A DNA stretch of 64,000 bases, taken from positions 248,001 to 312,000 of the forward strand of contig JAWKTN010000009.1 in assembly GCA_041399065.1 (NCBI GenBank), given 5' to 3'. The position numbers and the translations under genes are program-made. Within the stretch, counting starts at the first letter, position 1. Each line of letters begins with the position of its first letter. The notes beneath the pieces are model-generated. The model saw only the letters and a program-made list of their open reading frames with translations. It did no database searches and was not told where the DNA came from. The DNA comes from JAGQPD01 sp020426865 (GTDB taxonomy: Bacteria > Planctomycetota > Planctomycetia > Pirellulales > Pirellulaceae). Positions 36,001 through 44,869 of the stretch are shown here, piece by piece.

Positions 36001-39000
36001 GCGCGAATATTGCGGACTTGATACAGACGGTTCAGATTCACCGCGACTCCGTGCATGAGGAGTTGGGCGACCAGCTGATGCAGCTGTGTAATGCCCGAAC
36101 GATCTTTCAGATCCATTGCTGCTGCCACGTACGACCGATCGCCCAGGATCGCCCGTGTCAAACTTGTCAATACACTCTGTGGACCGACCTCAATGAAAAC
36201 GCGGGCACCGTCCTCGTACATCTGTTCGATTTGGCTACTGAATAATACGGGAGACACCAGGTGTTCCGCCAATAGTTGGCGGATGGCTTGCGGATCCGAC
36301 GGATAGGGCTTGGCTGTCGTATTTGCGTAGACCGGCACGTCGGTCGGTTGGAAGTCGATATGTTGCAGGTAGCGATTCAGTGGCTCGGCGGCAGGGGCGA
36401 CCAACGGCGAGTGAAAGCCGCATGATACCGGGACGCGTTTTGCGCGCAGGTTGTTGGCTTCGCAGGTTTGGACAACGGTTTCCAGCACGTCGACGGGTGC
36501 GGAGACGACGGTCTGTTGTGGGCTATTGCAATTGGCGATGGTGGCGTCCGCAACATTGGCCAATACTTGGGCGACTTTTTCTCGATCGGCATCGATGGCG
36601 ACCATGCCGCCGTGGTCGCGTCCGGCGACAGCTCGGATGCATGCCCCTCGGTGGTAGGCGGCGCGCACGAGTTCATCTTCGCCGATAGCGCCGGCGGCGG
36701 CGAGTGCTGTGTATTCGCCGAAGCTGTGACCGGCCACCATATCGGCCGCGACATTCAATTCACGAAGGAGTCGCAGCATTGCAAGGCTGACGGCGCCAAT
36801 GGCCGGCTGTGCAACCTCTGTCCGTGCCAACTCCTGGTTACACTGGGCGCGCTGTTCTTCGTTGAACGAAGAGGGCGGGTACAGATAATGATTCAGTGGG
36901 CGTTCGAGGTCATCGTGCAGTAGGGTCTCGGCATCGTCGAGAACTTCTCGCGTTTCCGGGAAACACATGGCGATTTCGGCCGCCATATTCGGATACTGCG
37001 AACCTTGCCCGGGAAACAGCATTGCCACCTTACCGGCATGTTCCTGGGGCTTGAGTGCGAAACAGATCCCGCGCGGGTCGGCGAGCTGTTGAGCTTCACC
37101 GGTAAGTGACCGCAAAGCAATCGTCAGTTTGTCGCGAAGTTCGTTGACATGGCTGGCAACAATCGCCAGGACGGGCTGTGAGGGATCGCTACCGGCGTTA
37201 TTCCACAGGGCAGCAGCCACTTCGGCGGGGGGGAGCTGTGGAACGGCCTCGATCATTTTTAGAGTATCGCGAGTGGCGGCGAGCAGTGACTCGCGTGATT
37301 CACATCGCCAGACAAACACTTCGCTCGGCCAGTGGTTTATTGCTGCACGGGGCGGATCGAGGTAATTGCCGCGGTATTCCTCCAAAACGGTATGGAAGTT
37401 GGTACCTCCGAATCCGAAGGCGCTGACCCCAGCACAGCGTGGGAGCGGTCCGCCATGGACCCACGGTCGGGCTTCGGAATTGAGGTAGAGTGCGGTTTCC
37501 TCGAACCGTGCCGTCGGGTTGGGGGACTCAACCAAGGTTGGCGGGAGCACTTTATAGTGCAGGGCCAGCGACGTCTTGATCAAGCCCGCGACACCTGCGG
37601 CACATTTGCTATGGCCGATCATCGACTTGACGGATCCAAGTGCACACGATTGTGTCACTCCGCCGGACTCTCGCATGACATCCGACAGCGAAGTAGCTTC
37701 GGTGCGATCGCCGACGACGGTCCCGGTTCCATGGGCTTCGATCAGGCCTACGCGGCTGGCGGGGATTCCGGCTTTAGCGTACGCGCGGCGCAGGGCCCGC
37801 AGTTGACCGGACGAGTTGGGGGCGGTCAGTCCTTTTTCCTTGCCGTCGCTCGACGACCCGACCCCTTTGATCACGGCGTAGATACGATCGCCGTCTCGTT
37901 CGGCGTCGGCCAGTCGCTTCAATACGACAACCCCGACCCCTTCGCTCAAGACGATCCCGTCGGCTTCGGCGTCGAACGGACGGCAGCGGCCTTTGGCGGA
38001 GAGCGCGTGGGTCTTGCTGAACGCCATGTAGGCAAACGGAGTTTGCACGGAGTCGGCACCAAGTGCCACGGCAAAGTCACTCGTCCCCATTTCCAGTTCG
38101 CGGACGCAGGCATCGAGTGACGCCAATGACGAGGCACAAGCTGCGTCGATGGCATAGTTGGGGCCGCCGAAATTGAATCGATTGGCGACACGTCCCACGG
38201 CGACATTCGATAGAAATCCAGGAAAAGAATCTTCGGTCCATTCGGGCAGGACTTCCGCGGCTCGACGAATGATTTCATCCGACTTGATCGGCATGCCTTC
38301 GATATAATCCAACAGCGGCATGCAGGTGCGGAACCCGTAGGCGACCGACATCGGGCCACCGCCACCACCGATCCCCACGATGGCCGCGGTCCGTTCACGG
38401 TTGAAGGGTCGCTGGCCATAGCCGGCGTCGTCCAACGCGTGGCGTACCGCTTCGAGCACCATCAACTGCAGCGGTTCGATACTCTCCATGCTCTTGGGGG
38501 TGATGCCATAGCGTAGCGGATCAAAGGTGATGTCGCTGAGAAAACCTCCCCACTTGGAGATGATTTTGTCCTTGGCCCGTGGATCGGGGTCGTAAAACAG
38601 TCGCCAATCCCAGTAGTTCTCGGGGATCTCGCATACCGCGTAATGTTTTCGGAGGATATTCGACCAGTAGGAATCGACATCCAGGGCGCCGGGATAGTAA
38701 CACGACATACCGATGATGGCGATATCACTGGGACGCGCCAACGGTTGGGGTTCGGCGTGTGCCGCCAGGGCCACCAACCGCTCGCTGCCACCGCGACAAA
38801 CTTCGTCGTGCAGTTGACTGATCGTGGTCACATCGGACCGCATTCCCGCAACCTGGCCGATCATGTACATGCCGCGTTGGTATTGTTCGTCTTCGGGCAG
38901 TTGTCGCAAAGACCGGTCGGTCGGTGACATGCGGTCGACACCCTTCGAGGCAACTCGCAGCCGACCGATATTCATCCCTTCCAGTTCGCGCACGATTTCT

Positions 39001-40814
39001 TCGTGCGAGCGCCCGGCCTGTTCCAAGCGGTTTTTTTCCGATTCAAACACATCGTAGTAGGGCGTCTTCACGCAGCGAATTGCGTGACCGGGGCCGGTTT
39101 CCAGCAATACCGTATCACGGCATTGCAACGCTTCTTGTTGAAATCGCGGCACGATCGCGCCGGCGTCCACGGCCTCCTGGGTAAAGAGGTATGCCGTCCC
39201 CATTAACACCCCGACATGGACATCGTGTTCGGCCAATTCGGCTGCCATCGCCGCGACCATACTGGCCGATAAGCCGTCGTGGATTCCGCCGGCGAAGACG
39301 ACGTGCAGGGACGGGTCGCCATCGGGCGCGTTTTTCGTGTGCTCCAACAGCAGTTGACACATCATTTCCCAAAGTGCGAAACTGGAACGCGGCCCGACAT
39401 GCCCGCCACATTCGCGTCCTTCGAAGATAAATCGTCGAGCGCCATCCTTGAGGAACATCTTCAATAGTCCGGGAGAGGGGACATGCAGATACGTCGGTAT
39501 CCCCGCCTCTTCCAGTTCTCGGGCCTGATCCGGACGCCCCCCCGCGATCAAGGCCATCGGTGGACGATACTTCAGCACAGCGGCGGTCTGCTCTTTGCGA
39601 ATCGCCGCTGGTAGAAAACCCAGAATTCCTACCCCCCAAGTGCGATCGCCCAGCATCTGTTGCGTTTCCTGCAACAACGCCTCGGTCTCCGGGCCGCGCA
39701 ACAAGGCGAGCGCTAAAAATGGCAGCGCGCCACCACGTGCCACAGCATCCGCAAACGCTGCCGTGTCACTGACACGGGTCATCGGCCCTTGCAGAATCGG
39801 ATATCGCGTGCGATGACTCGCCGCCAAGGGTGAGGACTCGGCCAATGGCAACAGCCGCGCCGCCGCTGCCAGGTTGTGCTCCACTTGCTGCGCAATTGCA
39901 CTGACAATTCCCCCGACTGTCACATATCGGTCGGCGAGCGGCCTGGCCAATGCGATATCTTGACCCGCAACCAAGAACCCGGCCTCTCGCCCGTGACACA
40001 CCGCATCCCGATAGTCGCTGTCAAACATCTGCGAGGGGGAAGGTGCTGTGTTTTCGTCTTGTTTTCTTCGAGTCAGTCGCTGTGCCAATGCACAACCAGG
40101 TCGGTGGTAGACGCGAAACATTGCCCCGGCATCACTGCTGAGAATTCGCGATTCGCTACCATCGGCGGCCTGCAGCCATTGTCGCAACTGCGGCGAAACG
40201 CTGGATTCGCGTGTCAACAGTAACTGGGCGTCCAGCACGACACCTGCGGCACCACCCGCCGCACAGGCAGCTGCGGTATGCAACCCGATTCCGCCCTGCA
40301 CAAAGAACGGCAAGTCGGAAAAAAAGTCACGCACCGTGGCTTCAGCCGACTGACAAGCCTGCTGCCATCGCTGTAGCAACACAAAGGCCGTATCGTGACC
40401 AACCCGTCCTCCCGACTCGTTCCCCTTCAGACAAACGGCGTCTGCCCCAGCACTGGCCGCGGCAATCCCCTCCGCGACGTCGATCGCTTCGACGCACGCT
40501 GCTAGCCCACGCGATCGCACTTGACGAATCCGCGCCCCGAGGTCACCTCCGCCGGAAAGGATCAACCAATCCAACCCGTTGGGGACACGGTCCAATAGTC
40601 GTTCCAGCAACTCGTCCTGCCGGCCGTCCAATCGCACCCCAAAGCTCCCCGATGTGTATCGTTGGACACGATCGATGGCCGCGAATACGTCGCCGGTATC
40701 CAGCACGAACTCGGCGTCCAACACGCCGATAGCGCCAGCCCGACATGCCGCAATGGCAATCGCAGGCTCGCAGACTCCGGCAGGGGTCAGCGCGAGGATT
40801 TTGAAGTTCTGCAT
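33042..40814 (-). CDS. Pfa-like multidomain lipid/polyketide synthase (NMO-NMO-KS-AT-ACP-KR)
   Basis: About 2590 residues. A TTG at 40820 gives the longest frame; the ATG at 40814 lies ten bases after GGAAGG. Domains, in order: two flavin-binding nitronate-monooxygenase/PfaD-like domains (about 1-290 and 330-660; ESGGRVG in the first, RECGGHVG in the second); ketosynthase from about 695 (DAACASS with Cys near 893, EAHGTGT, IGHSKC); acyltransferase from about 1260 (LFPGQGSQYP, AGHSFGEY); a Pro/Gln/Ser linker; a single carrier domain (LGIDSIKRVEI, Ser near 1921); ketoreductase from about 2290 (VLITGGARGITASIA, Tyr in QADYAAANEVL). This resembles PfaA of polyunsaturated-fatty-acid synthases and related secondary-lipid synthases, with the PfaD-type reductase fused in front. 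The product is unknown. Confidence 0.92.
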   Translation of the reverse strand: MQNFKILALTPAGVCEPAIAIAACRAGAIGVLDAEFVLDTGDVFAAIDRVQRYTSGSFGVRLDGRQDELLERLLDRVPNGLDWLILSGGGDLGARIRQVRSRGLAACVEAIDVAEGIAAASAGADAVCLKGNESGGRVGHDTAFVLLQRWQQACQSAEATVRDFFSDLPFFVQGGIGLHTAAACAAGGAAGVVLDAQLLLTRESSVSPQLRQWLQAADGSESRILSSDAGAMFRVYHRPGCALAQRLTRRKQDENTAPSPSQMFDSDYRDAVCHGREAGFLVAGQDIALARPLADRYVTVGGIVSAIAQQVEHNLAAAARLLPLAESSPLAASHRTRYPILQGPMTRVSDTAAFADAVARGGALPFLALALLRGPETEALLQETQQMLGDRTWGVGILGFLPAAIRKEQTAAVLKYRPPMALIAGGRPDQARELEEAGIPTYLHVPSPGLLKMFLKDGARRFIFEGRECGGHVGPRSSFALWEMMCQLLLEHTKNAPDGDPSLHVVFAGGIHDGLSASMVAAMAAELAEHDVHVGVLMGTAYLFTQEAVDAGAIVPRFQQEALQCRDTVLLETGPGHAIRCVKTPYYDVFESEKNRLEQAGRSHEEIVRELEGMNIGRLRVASKGVDRMSPTDRSLRQLPEDEQYQRGMYMIGQVAGMRSDVTTISQLHDEVCRGGSERLVALAAHAEPQPLARPSDIAIIGMSCYYPGALDVDSYWSNILRKHYAVCEIPENYWDWRLFYDPDPRAKDKIISKWGGFLSDITFDPLRYGITPKSMESIEPLQLMVLEAVRHALDDAGYGQRPFNRERTAAIVGIGGGGGPMSVAYGFRTCMPLLDYIEGMPIKSDEIIRRAAEVLPEWTEDSFPGFLSNVAVGRVANRFNFGGPNYAIDAACASSLASLDACVRELEMGTSDFAVALGADSVQTPFAYMAFSKTHALSAKGRCRPFDAEADGIVLSEGVGVVVLKRLADAERDGDRIYAVIKGVGSSSDGKEKGLTAPNSSGQLRALRRAYAKAGIPASRVGLIEAHGTGTVVGDRTEATSLSDVMRESGGVTQSCALGSVKSMIGHSKCAAGVAGLIKTSLALHYKVLPPTLVESPNPTARFEETALYLNSEARPWVHGGPLPRCAGVSAFGFGGTNFHTVLEEYRGNYLDPPRAAINHWPSEVFVWRCESRESLLAATRDTLKMIEAVPQLPPAEVAAALWNNAGSDPSQPVLAIVASHVNELRDKLTIALRSLTGEAQQLADPRGICFALKPQEHAGKVAMLFPGQGSQYPNMAAEIAMCFPETREVLDDAETLLHDDLERPLNHYLYPPSSFNEEQRAQCNQELARTEVAQPAIGAVSLAMLRLLRELNVAADMVAGHSFGEYTALAAAGAIGEDELVRAAYHRGACIRAVAGRDHGGMVAIDADREKVAQVLANVADATIANCNSPQQTVVSAPVDVLETVVQTCEANNLRAKRVPVSCGFHSPLVAPAAEPLNRYLQHIDFQPTDVPVYANTTAKPYPSDPQAIRQLLAEHLVSPVLFSSQIEQMYEDGARVFIEVGPQSVLTSLTRAILGDRSYVAAAMDLKDRSGITQLHQLVAQLLMHGVAVNLNRLYQVRNIRAKAMQAILQDATPAEPAKTIWMVNGIRNRKIGSPEPRLLGQPPTDSAAKHDRDVAASGTKADQPARSEQPPAAQSSASKSQSKSPAITNHQQVSNQPMKHPAINQVTPAAVPMTPRQPIQPAAAAEGHLPMAAPVGDGECERVMQGFQQVMAKFLDTQRAVMLSYLQGVVPDDGQYSNTPLELPPIGGYPPPHPAHLPQVSSNVAAPGPAPETTPVPPAYAAAESVRGNGHAAGSNGEGRSEGRHAIMPQPASEAAGESVRSNGHALSAPTQASSPAVLSRDLLSDKLMELVSERTGYPTEMLDVDLDLEADLGIDSIKRVEILGSLAEIIGQADSMQSNDDSSSSLDLEKLSSLRTLRKILDYLEQSLAADDRGPDSTNDEHAKPAAADGMPASPSGRVSGNGSGNGHPHERGVLPRNAAATNANSNGHAPDAIQRGLVTIAESPLPKGGGFLIPSGAVILTDDGRGVATELASRLADYGQEVFLVRDCQVLGSGREDANVALVDLSDPEAVKRCVGEIKERCGTVAGLIHLQPLARYRPADGSPSAGLARRAHRDMRSLYLLARELESSICDAGNNGGGLLLAVTGLGGRLGYGSEPVRELADCGHGAILGFVKCVGMEWDHVLVRAIDVDPEGPVEDIAYQVQSELSDANGPLEVGYNQGRRVTWEPVAAPLADRQLHQLPFDEDSTVLITGGARGITASIAEELGRRCQLRLVLVGRSPQPESEESADTCDLVETSEIKGAIIRSLQSAGNSAAPAEVENCYRRLMVDREIRENLQAIRATGAKVEYHSLDVRDEQALSQLVSRLRDKYGKIDGVVHAAGVIEDKLLRDKTPESFDRVFNTKVDSAFALAQLLDPQSVRVFVLFASIASRYGNRGQADYAAANEVLSKLAAELDRRWPGRVLAVAWGPWAERGMVSHLEKHLVARGIALIPPHVGAKMLVDELSAGQKGESEVIIAGGAEHLVRPKSSGEGGARHEPKSVGT

Positions 40815-40820
40815 TTCCAA

Positions 40821-41466
40821 TAAGCCTTCCGGGGAACGAGTTCTTCACCGCAATTCAATCGCCGATGGATTGACATTGCGCGGATTATTTGGCCGGCGGA
40901 CGGCCCACGTCGAGCGAAATCATTCCACAACGTTCCCCCAAACCACCAATATTATCGAGATAACCTATGCTTTCAACTCACTACCCTGTCTACAACGCCC
41001 CCATAAACAGCCCTCAGTCTGTGATTGCCACTGCGAACTATTCCGGGCCATGGCTCGTATGGGCACGTATGGGATGGGACGACCACGGGACCCATAAGGC
41101 ACTATTCTAGGGAGCGCCATTGGTGCCGTTATGTTACCGTGAGAAACCGACTCGTACTACCGCTAGCGGTGGGGATTGCGGGAGAAACCATCCCCTTTTT
41201 TTCGCATTTTTCCTTCCAATTTCGTCGCGTTTTGAGTTGAATCCACATAGATCATCGGCCAATCCGCAATCGCTGGTTGCGACTTTTGTCTGGATGGTTT
41301 GTCAAACGTGGACATCCAAATTGACGCCGACACCGGGTATGGGCTAAAAGCTATAGCAGAAGCTGGTATGACTGGCCGGGAGGCTGCGGGCAGCTAGCAT
41401 TACAGAATGGATTTGGAATGGACTCGAAATGAATTTGCTGGCGCAAGTCGCATAAGGAGTAACGCG
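40821..41466. other. Divergent intergenic region upstream of the synthase operon
   Basis: About 640 bases between the minus-strand synthase gene and the plus-strand exported protein at 41467. No gene is supported. It should contain the promoters of both units. A direct repeat CGTATGGG occurs twice near 41057-41075, and AAGGAG precedes the ATG at 41467. No terminator, tRNA or riboswitch was recognised. Confidence 0.45.
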
Positions 41467-42450
41467 ATGTTCAATAGCACCGTTTGTCTCATGAAATTGG
41501 CCAAGGCGTCGATCGCCACACCGTTGCCCGCTGGGCAGAGGAGCGCGCCAATGGCGATGATGAAACTAGGATTAGCGACGGTCGGGATCGCCTGCATGCT
41601 TTCCGGTCCGGTGGCGGGGGAGACGGCGAGCGAGCGGTTTGACACCCAACCGCGTCCGTTATCGTTGATTCAGCCTGGCACGGCGATCGACGATCGGGCG
41701 CCCGCGCCGTGGACTCACTTGATCATCAAGAGTTTGCCGAACGTCGAGCAGGGCGATTTGCGCAAGATGTCGTCATATGATCGCAAACTGTCGTCACTCG
41801 TACACACGGTAACGCTCGCCCGCGTGCAGCGGGACTCGCGGACCGGCGCCTACGTTCTCGGTGACGTCGGTATTGGGCTCTGCACGCCGGTCAATGGCGT
41901 CGACACGGTCGTATCACCCGACACTCAGAAGCAGTTGGGAGCCAATCTAGGGATGTTGGCCAAGTTGGTGCTATCGAACATTTATTCCGAACAGCAGAAG
42001 GTCCATTATGTGGCTCGATCGGCGACGACGGCGATCTACGATACTCCGGCGGTGGTTCGATGGAAAGCGGAAAACCGGCCGATGATCTTGCGGTATACGA
42101 TTATCGTCGATTCGGCCAGCGGGCGATTGGACACATTCGTATGGATGATCGACCAAGACTCAAATGGGCGATACTTGGGAACGGAGAGTCCGGCACATTT
42201 ACTGGAGAACGACAAGATTCTTCAATGTGCATTGCACGTGGACGCCAATGAGTACACATTCAATATCCCGTCGAAGAACGCATTTGCAATCTGTAAAATG
42301 CCACAGGGCGAACATCAGTTTCAGATTCCGCCGCAGTTGGCCGTAGTAGCTGCCAAGAAAGTCCTATCCGAAGACGAGGCGAACACGCTGGCCAATTCCC
42401 TTCGGCAGGCTGCCACATCGACGGCGTCGCGATCTGGCCAACGTCGCTGA
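41467..42450 (+). CDS. Exported protein of unknown function
   Basis: 327 residues from the ATG at 41467, which has AAGGAG seven bases upstream; a longer frame from 41407 lacks a site. A signal segment lies about residues 29-51 (MMKLGLATVGIACMLSGPVAG, read in two parts). The mature part is alpha/beta with no motif I recognise, including WTHLIIKSLPNVEQGDLRK, LARVQRDSRTGAYVLGDVG and RYTIIVDSASGRLDTFVWM. There are few cysteines and no second membrane segment, so it is likely periplasmic. The next gene lies 89 bases downstream on the same strand and is also exported. Confidence 0.8.
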   Translation: MFNSTVCLMKLAKASIATPLPAGQRSAPMAMMKLGLATVGIACMLSGPVAGETASERFDTQPRPLSLIQPGTAIDDRAPAPWTHLIIKSLPNVEQGDLRKMSSYDRKLSSLVHTVTLARVQRDSRTGAYVLGDVGIGLCTPVNGVDTVVSPDTQKQLGANLGMLAKLVLSNIYSEQQKVHYVARSATTAIYDTPAVVRWKAENRPMILRYTIIVDSASGRLDTFVWMIDQDSNGRYLGTESPAHLLENDKILQCALHVDANEYTFNIPSKNAFAICKMPQGEHQFQIPPQLAVVAAKKVLSEDEANTLANSLRQAATSTASRSGQRR

Positions 42451-42539
42451 CGCGTTGCTTGTTGCCGAGCCTAGGGAGAAATCAGCTATCCAATTCCACA
42501 TCAAGTGCGACTTAGATTGACAGGTGAGTGATCTGCCAA

Positions 42540-43406
42540 ATGACAATTCCCACGACTATCCTCATTGTTGCGATGACGATTGCGGCCGAGCCCGCGCAGA
42601 GCCACGAGCAGAACACTGTGTATCAACAGTTGATCGGCAAAGGGACCGACGTCGGCGACGGATTCATGGCCTTGCCGTCGCCATCGATGCCGGACGGTCT
42701 CTCCGTGACTCAGGAGCAGGCCAAGCTGAAAGAGATTTTCGGCGACAACCTGGATAGTTTTACACGGCAATCGGTCGTTGCCGATCACATTATGCGCACG
42801 GACTTGGTGGAAAGCGGGGGTAAACGAGTTCGCACGGCGGATTTTTGGTGCATCGCTTATGGCAAGCTCTCGGTCGTCAAGGACAAGGATTTTCTGAATC
42901 AATTGTTGATGCCAGGACAAGACAGCGGTGATGCGAAAGGGTTGTCCGCCGAACAGCTTGCCCCGCGCGGCATCAAGATCGGTCCGTCCGAGCAAGACTA
43001 CGTCGGCTATGGGCATGTGAATTACGATCTGTTGAAAAAAGTCCGGCTCAGTTTGACCGGAGTTGGACGCTGGAGTTCTGTGGGGCAGTCCGTCGTGACG
43101 GCGGCGATGTTGGACCGCAAGTTTCTGGAAGACAGAGAATTTCCCAACCAATGGAGCCCGCTCAAACTGAATGAGGCTGGCGGTTTGGTTGCTGGTACCC
43201 CGCAGCCTTACATGGGCGCAGGCGTCTACATGAAGATCACGCAGTTGTCGTCGGTTTCTGGCGCGCTATTGATTGAATCCCATATGTTGATCAATGAACC
43301 CTTCGAGTGGTTTCAGGGAAACAACTTGCTCGGCTCCAAACTTCCCTTGATCGTCAAGGACCAGGTAAAGACAATGCGTACGGAATTGGGCAAAGCATCT
43401 CGCTAA
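42540..43406 (+). CDS. Exported protein of unknown function
   Basis: 288 residues from the ATG at 42540. An in-frame GTG at 42528 sits directly on the AGGTGA site and is less likely. The signal peptide is short (IPTTILIVAMTIAAEPAQS). The mature protein has no recognised domain; it contains MRTDLVESGGKRVRTADFW, VKDKDFLNQLL and LLIESHMLINEPFEW. Its stop codon overlaps by four bases the stop of the convergent MnmE-like gene. It likely forms a two-gene unit with the exported protein upstream. Confidence 0.8.
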   Translation: MTIPTTILIVAMTIAAEPAQSHEQNTVYQQLIGKGTDVGDGFMALPSPSMPDGLSVTQEQAKLKEIFGDNLDSFTRQSVVADHIMRTDLVESGGKRVRTADFWCIAYGKLSVVKDKDFLNQLLMPGQDSGDAKGLSAEQLAPRGIKIGPSEQDYVGYGHVNYDLLKKVRLSLTGVGRWSSVGQSVVTAAMLDRKFLEDREFPNQWSPLKLNEAGGLVAGTPQPYMGAGVYMKITQLSSVSGALLIESHMLINEPFEWFQGNNLLGSKLPLIVKDQVKTMRTELGKASR

Positions 43407-44668
43407 TCAGTGATTGCTGCCAGGGTATTGGCAGCCATTTGCAAGTCGCCATTGCCCAATGCTGTTCGTGTTTGTTTCAACAGTTCGACGTGCCGGTCAT
43501 GAAACGGAACCGCATCACCCTGTTGTGGCGCTTTCGGCCACAACCGCTGGCCGACTGACTCCCATAACTGCGGAATTCCGGCGCCTGTGGCGGCACTTGT
43601 CGCGATCAGATCGGCCCTTACGCCCAGCCCTCCGATGCCGACACATGCATCGTGAGCGAGCAGGTCAACTTTGTTGGCGACGTAGATAATGCGGCGAGAA
43701 TTGACGCCAGTGACGCTTCCCCAGGCCTGCCGTGAATCAGGACAGGTCGCATCGTAGACCAGCAACACGAGGTCAGCCTGTGCCAATTGTCGCATTGCCT
43801 GCCGGATCCCGATCCTTTCGATCGCATCGCCGTCTTCCCGTAACCCCGCGGTGTCCGACAGCTCTACGGGCCAGCCGTCAATGGCGGTCATCGCAGTCAC
43901 GACGTCGCGAGTCGTCCCGGGTTGATCGTAAACAATGGATCGATCGTAGCCCATGAGTCGATTAACCAGGCTGCTCTTTCCCACATTGGGGGCGCCTGCG
44001 AGCACGATATTCCACGGCCGAGTAAGATGCAGGCCGACGCTGGCAAACTCCAGCAGTTCATCCACGTTACGCATTGCTTCGTCTACGTCGCAGTCACGAA
44101 CGAGTGACGCGAGCATGGCAATGGCATCGCCGAGTGCCCCTTGAAATTGATCCAGAAGTATCATGGCGGTTCGAGCGGTCAGACACTTGCCGAGAGCGGT
44201 TCGGGCCTCGCGGCGCAAACGGTCGCGGCCTTCGGATTCCAGCCATTTTGAGATCGAGCCCGCGCGACATCCCGCCGCGACTAGCGATCGAATGATCGAA
44301 CGAGGTGCTGCCACGCCGCCATGGCAGTGGATCTCGAATCGATTGTGGGCGGTCCGAGCAACAACCACGTCCTCGCCTGTCTCTACCGGAAGCTCCGAAT
44401 GCACGTCGGCCAATGCGGCCGTCCGATCGATCGGCCCCGGAGAAAACCCGCCCGGGGACTCGTGCTGCGAATGCAACCAGCAGCCGAACCGAACCGAGCC
44501 GACGGGGATTTCCGCCGAACCGTCGCGATCAGGTCGATGTGATTTGCCACGAAAATGTTGCGAAATGGCTGACTCTGCCCTGGGGCCGAAAACATCAATG
44601 GTTGCTACCGCACCGCGCCCTGGCGGGGTCAGCAACGTTGCGAAAGTTGTTGCGTTTGCTTCATTCAT
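43403..44668 (-). CDS. MnmE/TrmE-like GTPase lacking the C-terminal CIGK motif
   Basis: 421 residues from the ATG at 44668, where MnmE homology begins (TTFATLLTPPGRGAVATIDV); longer frames add an unconserved leader. The N-terminal tetrahydrofolate-binding-type domain and the helical domain are recognisable. The G domain is complete: G1 GAPNVGKSS, G2 GTTRDVVT, G3 DTAGLRE, G4 NKVD, G5-like TSAATG. Normal MnmE is about 450 residues and ends in (F/Y)C[I/L]GK, whose Cys is needed for tRNA wobble-uridine modification. This protein stops at LAAITD, about 25 residues early, without that motif. Its stop overlaps the neighbouring gene's stop. It is more likely a paralogue with a changed role than the housekeeping enzyme. 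Confidence 0.87.
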   Translation of the reverse strand: MNEANATTFATLLTPPGRGAVATIDVFGPRAESAISQHFRGKSHRPDRDGSAEIPVGSVRFGCWLHSQHESPGGFSPGPIDRTAALADVHSELPVETGEDVVVARTAHNRFEIHCHGGVAAPRSIIRSLVAAGCRAGSISKWLESEGRDRLRREARTALGKCLTARTAMILLDQFQGALGDAIAMLASLVRDCDVDEAMRNVDELLEFASVGLHLTRPWNIVLAGAPNVGKSSLVNRLMGYDRSIVYDQPGTTRDVVTAMTAIDGWPVELSDTAGLREDGDAIERIGIRQAMRQLAQADLVLLVYDATCPDSRQAWGSVTGVNSRRIIYVANKVDLLAHDACVGIGGLGVRADLIATSAATGAGIPQLWESVGQRLWPKAPQQGDAVPFHDRHVELLKQTRTALGNGDLQMAANTLAAITD

Positions 44669-44869
44669 CGGTGCGTTGGTAGGTCGGTGGCGGTTGAACT
44701 CCCGGTCCGGTACGAATGACGAGTACACCTTGCGACTGGGTCCAACAAGCTCCATAATCGCGGATTGGTTCCATCCATCAAGAGCAATATCAGTATTCAG
44801 TATCCGGTTTTCGATTACTGAACAATCAGCCGCCGCCTACAGAAACCTACAGAAATAGGAGCAACTCTC

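Noticed and set aside
37332..38120. 262-residue plus-strand frame within the ketosynthase region
   Set aside because: Antisense to the KS active-site region and without recognisable features.
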